Shown piece after piece: positions 38,692-41,314 of a DNA stretch of 41,314 nucleotides. The notes under the pieces were generated by a model. The model was not told the DNA's origin, searched no databases, and was given only the letters and a program-made list of their open reading frames with translations. The DNA is from Nanobdellota archaeon. GTDB lineage: Archaea; Nanobdellota; Nanobdellia; Pacearchaeales; GW2011-AR1. The position numbers and the translations under genes were made by a program. Each line of letters opens with the position of its first letter. Positions within the stretch are counted from its first letter, which is position 1. The stretch spans positions 1 to 41,314 of the forward strand of contig JAGWGZ010000006.1 of the NCBI GenBank assembly GCA_028867075.1, written 5' to 3'.

Positions 38692-39897
38692 ATGGATGAC
38701 ATAAAATTTTCAGTCATAAAAAAGATAGCAGAAACAAACTTCAAGTACAAAAGCCTTGGGAAGATTTCAAAGATAGATTCTATTTCTCCGCCCAGCGTTT
38801 TCATCGGAAGCAAACTGAAATATCCACTGGTGAATGTCGGAATCCTCTCTCCTCTTGAAAGAGACGAAAATGCCTGGCTTTATGATGATGAAAAATACTG
38901 GGCTGACAATAACTTCCAAATAAATGATGTCCTCAGATTAAGGAATAGCCTCCTGAATTCGCGATTTCAGTCGCAGGTTCATGATTCGCGATTGAACAAA
39001 AGATTTCTGCAGCTGGCGCAGGACATAGCAATTGCATCCAAGCCAGTTGACGTTGAGATAGAACTGAAAAGAAACCTTAATTTCAATTCCGGAAGAGACC
39101 AGGTGGTAACCCCTCATGGCATGCATGCGGGACTAAAGCAGGCAAAAATAACAGGCAATGTAAAAATTGACAGGAAAGTTGACAGAGTCATGAATGATGA
39201 AATAAAAGCATCAGAAGGGATTGAGTATCTCTATAAGAATGAATTTGACGAGTATGCTCTAAGCAAAATTCTCAGCGTCGGTGTCCTCGGACTGAAGAAG
39301 AATAAAAAGCTCGTTCCTACGCGATGGTCCATAACAGCAACAGATGACACGATAGGAAAGAATCTGCTGAAAGGCATAAGGGATTACAAATGGATTGAAA
39401 ATTACCAGCTTTTCTTAGGGGAATTTTTGGGAAACCAATACCTCATCCTGCTGTTTCCATCACTCTTCAGCTATGAATTGTTTGAGCTGTATCTTCCTGG
39501 AAGCTCATGGAATCCTTTTGCTGAAATAAAGGCCTCAACAGATTATGAGACTTTCTCGGGGAGAAAAGATTATGCTTCAAATACAGTTGGAGGATATTAT
39601 GCAGCACGCCTTCCAATCCTGGAATATCTTGAAAAGATAAAGCGCCAGGCAGCAGTTCTCGCAATAAGAATTGAAACGCCCACATACTGGGCCGGGCTGG
39701 GAGTCTGGGTTGTCCGCGAGAGCGTTAAAAAAGCGATGAACAACAAAGCGATTGAATTCGACAATGAAAGAGATTTCATAGAAATCTCAAAGAAAATCGG
39801 AAAAACAAAGTATCACTTTGATTACGAGCAAATATTCAGGAAAAGCAAACTGCTGAAACAGGTTCAGACACAGAAAAATTTGCTGGAATTTATGTAA
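38692..39897 (+). CDS. nreA: DNA repair protein NreA
   Basis: The 401-residue protein matches the archaeal Nre family: SPPSVFIGSKLKYPLVNVGI near 34, KPVDVEIELKR near 117, ARLPILEYLEKIKRQAAVLA near 307 and TPTYWAGLGVWVVRESVKKA near 330. It ends QKNLLEFM (394-401), a PCNA-interacting motif of QxxLxxF type, as known for NreA, which acts in repair of mitomycin-type damage together with PCNA. The N-terminal zinc-finger cysteines seen in many NreA proteins are absent. TATA-like ATATATAAAA lies at about 38650-38660. Confidence 0.88.
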   Translation: MDDIKFSVIKKIAETNFKYKSLGKISKIDSISPPSVFIGSKLKYPLVNVGILSPLERDENAWLYDDEKYWADNNFQINDVLRLRNSLLNSRFQSQVHDSRLNKRFLQLAQDIAIASKPVDVEIELKRNLNFNSGRDQVVTPHGMHAGLKQAKITGNVKIDRKVDRVMNDEIKASEGIEYLYKNEFDEYALSKILSVGVLGLKKNKKLVPTRWSITATDDTIGKNLLKGIRDYKWIENYQLFLGEFLGNQYLILLFPSLFSYELFELYLPGSSWNPFAEIKASTDYETFSGRKDYASNTVGGYYAARLPILEYLEKIKRQAAVLAIRIETPTYWAGLGVWVVRESVKKAMNNKAIEFDNERDFIEISKKIGKTKYHFDYEQIFRKSKLLKQVQTQKNLLEFM

Positions 39898-40057
39898 AAG
39901 GCACTGCCTCGGCGCTCCGCGCCTCATTTATTGCCTGCCCGCTGTGTCCGCAAAGATTAATAAAAAAGTTAGCACAAAAAGCAGGACAAAATTTATCATT
40001 CTTCTAGATAATAATGTCTTCAGGAGCAGATGGGCGGAAAAATAAATTATCGGAAGA

Positions 40058-40066
40058 CTTATAAAA
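40058..40066 (+). promoter_or_regulatory. TATA box of the FKBP gene
   Basis: CTTATAAAA is centred 25 bp before ATG 40087 and lies downstream of the alternative ATG at 40030, so the later start is the real one. Confidence 0.6.
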
Positions 40067-40086
40067 CCATTTTCTTTTTGCAAAAC

Positions 40087-40575
40087 ATGTCAGTTGAAAT
40101 CGGAAATACAGTGAAAGTCACATATGAAGGATGGCTCGACAATGGGGAAGTATTTGACACTAGCAAGCATGATGATCATGAGCACCCGATTGAATTCACA
40201 GTTGGAGAGCATCATGTGATAAAGGGGTTTGAAGAAGGCGTTCTGGGAATGGAGATTGATGAAGAAAAAACAATTTCAATTCTTCCTAAAGATGCCTATG
40301 GCGAGCACAGGGATGAGCTCGAAAGAGAATTCCCAAGAAATGAAATTCCGCTTCAGAATGAGCCAAAGGAAGGAATGTTCCTGTCATTAAGGACGCCCGA
40401 CGGGCATGAATTTTCCTCAAAAATAATAAAAGTCACCCCTGAAACGATTACGCTTGATTTCAATCATCCTCTCGCAGGAAAAAGGCTGAATTTCAGAATA
40501 AAGCTGGTTGATGTCGCTGAAAAAGAAAGTGCTGAAGCAGAAAGAGAAACTGAGGAAGAAAGCGAAGAGGAATAA
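40087..40575 (+). CDS. FKBP-type peptidyl-prolyl isomerase (SlyD-like)
   Basis: The start is chosen at 40087 (MSVEIGNTVKVTYEGWLDNG) rather than the frame opening at 40030, because of the TATA box at 40058. The 162-residue protein has GEVFDTSKHDDHEHPIEFTV, HHVIKGFEEGVLGMEIDEEK, the inserted-in-flap IF domain (about 70-130) and LDFNHPLAGKRLNFRIKLVD, all of the SlyD/archaeal long FKBP class. It isomerises prolyl bonds and acts as a folding chaperone. The C-terminal tail is strongly acidic (EREAEEESEEE-like) and lacks the His-rich metal-binding tail of bacterial SlyD. Confidence 0.92.
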   Translation: MSVEIGNTVKVTYEGWLDNGEVFDTSKHDDHEHPIEFTVGEHHVIKGFEEGVLGMEIDEEKTISILPKDAYGEHRDELEREFPRNEIPLQNEPKEGMFLSLRTPDGHEFSSKIIKVTPETITLDFNHPLAGKRLNFRIKLVDVAEKESAEAERETEEESEEE

Positions 40576-40855
40576 GTTTGATAGGATAAACTTGCGCTGA
40601 ACTCGATATTAAGAAAAAACCTCTAAAGAATAATTATGCGAATTTGGGTGGATTTTTGTCAGTTAATATATTTGTTATCAATAACGAGCGACGCGAACTA
40701 TTCTTTTTGGGTCGGATGGGTGGATAGGAAAGCTATCGCTAAAGAATATTTCTAAAAGAAAAGTAAAAATTAAAAATTAAATTAAAAAATAAAAAATTTA
40801 GAGAAAAATTACAACTCCTTCTTAATTATCGGAGGTGCGGAACCTTTGGTTCTGC
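40576..40855. other. Intergenic region with AT-rich tract and repeat copy D
   Basis: No gene is seen. It holds a strongly A/T-rich stretch (about 40755-40810), a short palindrome-like AGCTATCGCT patch near 40731, and the dispersed hairpin repeat at its right end (copy D). Confidence 0.5.
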
Positions 40856-40857
40856 TT
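40832..40857 (-). repeat. Dispersed hairpin repeat, copy D
   Basis: A 26-bp block identical to copy B (24179-24204) in opposite orientation. On the minus strand it starts with the last bases of the RRM gene stop codon and forms the hairpin GCAGAACC-AAA-GGTTCCGC followed by ACCTCC, in the position of a 3' end element of that gene. Confidence 0.85.
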
Positions 40858-41212
40858 AGAATCTCTCTCTTCTGCCGCCATCTCTTCCGCCGCCGAAGCT
40901 TCTCCTTTGTCCGCCAAATCCGCCGGACCTAGGTCCTCTGTTGAAGTCTCTTCGTGGCCTTGGAGCATCGGGGTCAAATGGTTTTGCTTCAGAAAGCTTC
41001 AATTCTCTACCCTTGAAGTCTTTTCCGTTGAGCTCAGAAAGAGCTCTCTGGGCAACCTCATCGTTTGGAATTGTCACAAAACCAAAACCTTTTGATCTTC
41101 CGTTGAATTTATCCTTAATGAGCACAACTTCTTCAGGTTCATAACCGGAGAAAAGTTCTTTCAAGTCAGACTCTTCAACACTGAAAGGCAAATTACCTAC
41201 GTATATCTTCAT
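40856..41212 (-). CDS. RRM-domain RNA-binding protein with Gly/Arg-rich tail
   Basis: The 118-residue protein has an RNA recognition motif: RNP2 as KIYVGNLPFSV (2-12) and RNP1 as RSKGFGFVTI (39-48), followed by an RGG-like tail (about 85-118: RRDFNRGPRSGGFGGQRRSF). This arrangement resembles bacterial and plant glycine-rich RNA-binding proteins. RRM proteins are uncommon in archaea, so horizontal acquisition is possible. A strong Shine-Dalgarno AAGGAGG lies about 10 nt before the ATG, unlike the leaderless style of many neighbours. The stop codon is inside repeat copy D. Confidence 0.92.
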   Translation of the reverse strand: MKIYVGNLPFSVEESDLKELFSGYEPEEVVLIKDKFNGRSKGFGFVTIPNDEVAQRALSELNGKDFKGRELKLSEAKPFDPDAPRPRRDFNRGPRSGGFGGQRRSFGGGRDGGRRERF

Positions 41213-41314
41213 CTTACATTATCCTCCTTACATTACTTAAGCATAACAGAATTCGCTGTTTTCTTACTTACTCCTTCTACTGACATGTTTATGTTAAAAA
41301 ATACGGGTATTTAA
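41213..41314. promoter_or_regulatory. Upstream region of the RRM gene
   Basis: On the minus strand this holds a Shine-Dalgarno (AAGGAGG at about 41228-41235) and, further upstream, an A/T-rich stretch (about 41293-41310) that may hold the promoter. The presence of a 5' leader with Shine-Dalgarno distinguishes this gene. Confidence 0.5.

Noticed and set aside
39898-39990. GC-rich inverted repeat after nreA as a terminator
   Set aside because: GGCGC-TCC-GCGCC can pair, but there is no T-tract and archaea do not rely on hairpin terminators, so it is not annotated.

Overview
The window reads as a piece of an archaeal chromosome, most likely from a small-genome DPANN lineage of the Woesearchaeota/Pacearchaeota type. 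Domain-level markers are unambiguous: archaeal release factor aRF1 with NIKS and GGQ motifs, RNA polymerase subunit L, the archaeal UBA-containing NAC, RadB, NreA, Sec61-beta, MBF1, archaeal-type UMP kinase, a class III (archaellin/pilin-type) signal peptide, and four tRNA genes that all carry introns at the canonical 37/38 position. Many genes have a TATA box centred about 25 bp before the start codon, so leaderless transcription is probably common; a few genes have a Shine-Dalgarno instead. The lineage assignment within DPANN is inference from gene style, not from a phylogenetic marker search.

Layout. 1-164: 5' part of a winged-helix regulator (minus strand) with paired palindromes over its start. 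289-11099: a cell-surface region with a secreted transglutaminase-like/beta-rich protein, a 15-repeat beta-propeller-like protein, a 1788-residue fibre protein with about 18 GIGTTSP-type repeats, a RelE/ParE-type toxin-antitoxin pair and a pilin-like protein. 11100-11439: tRNA-Ile. 11440-14596: DisA-type diadenylate cyclase, zinc-ribbon/Hsp20-like protein, MFS transporter. 14597-16842: tRNA-Gln and tRNA-Glu with a secreted, internally duplicated protein between them. 16843-23899: EF-Tu-domain protein, LemA, PEP synthase, two unrecognised proteins (one resembling the N-terminal domain of secretion ATPases), DUF357, UMP kinase and small proteins. 23900-24305: tRNA-Thr. 24306-35992: membrane proteins, split MetRS, MinD-type ATPase, two decayed genes, NAC, Sec61-beta, ValRS, aRF1, and an scpB / glycosyltransferase / thioredoxin-like operon. 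36059-41314: MBF1, Rpo11, RadB, NreA, FKBP-type isomerase and an RRM RNA-binding protein.

How it works together. Most of the right half is information processing (charging of tRNA-Met and tRNA-Val, termination, co-translational targeting, recombination, chromosome partition). The left part is devoted to the outside of the cell: pilin, long fibre and propeller genes lie in the same orientation, which fits an attachment/host-contact surface set.

The most unusual things seen are non-coding. (1) Each of the four intron-containing tRNA genes has a short exact copy of one of its own ends nearby: a 13-15 nt copy of the 5' end upstream of Ile, Glu and Thr, and a 22 nt copy of the 3' end downstream of Gln. 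(2) A dispersed hairpin-forming repeat (core GCAGAACC-loop-GGTTCCGC followed by ACCTCC) occurs over the stop codons of two genes, beside tRNA-Thr, inside the tRNA-Gln intron, and as half-copies in a 31-bp tandem array. (3) That 31-bp array lies directly upstream of a minD-like gene and makes three chained minicistrons beginning Met-Lys-Ile. (4) Two small genes are broken by stops or a frameshift, one of them under an intact-looking promoter.
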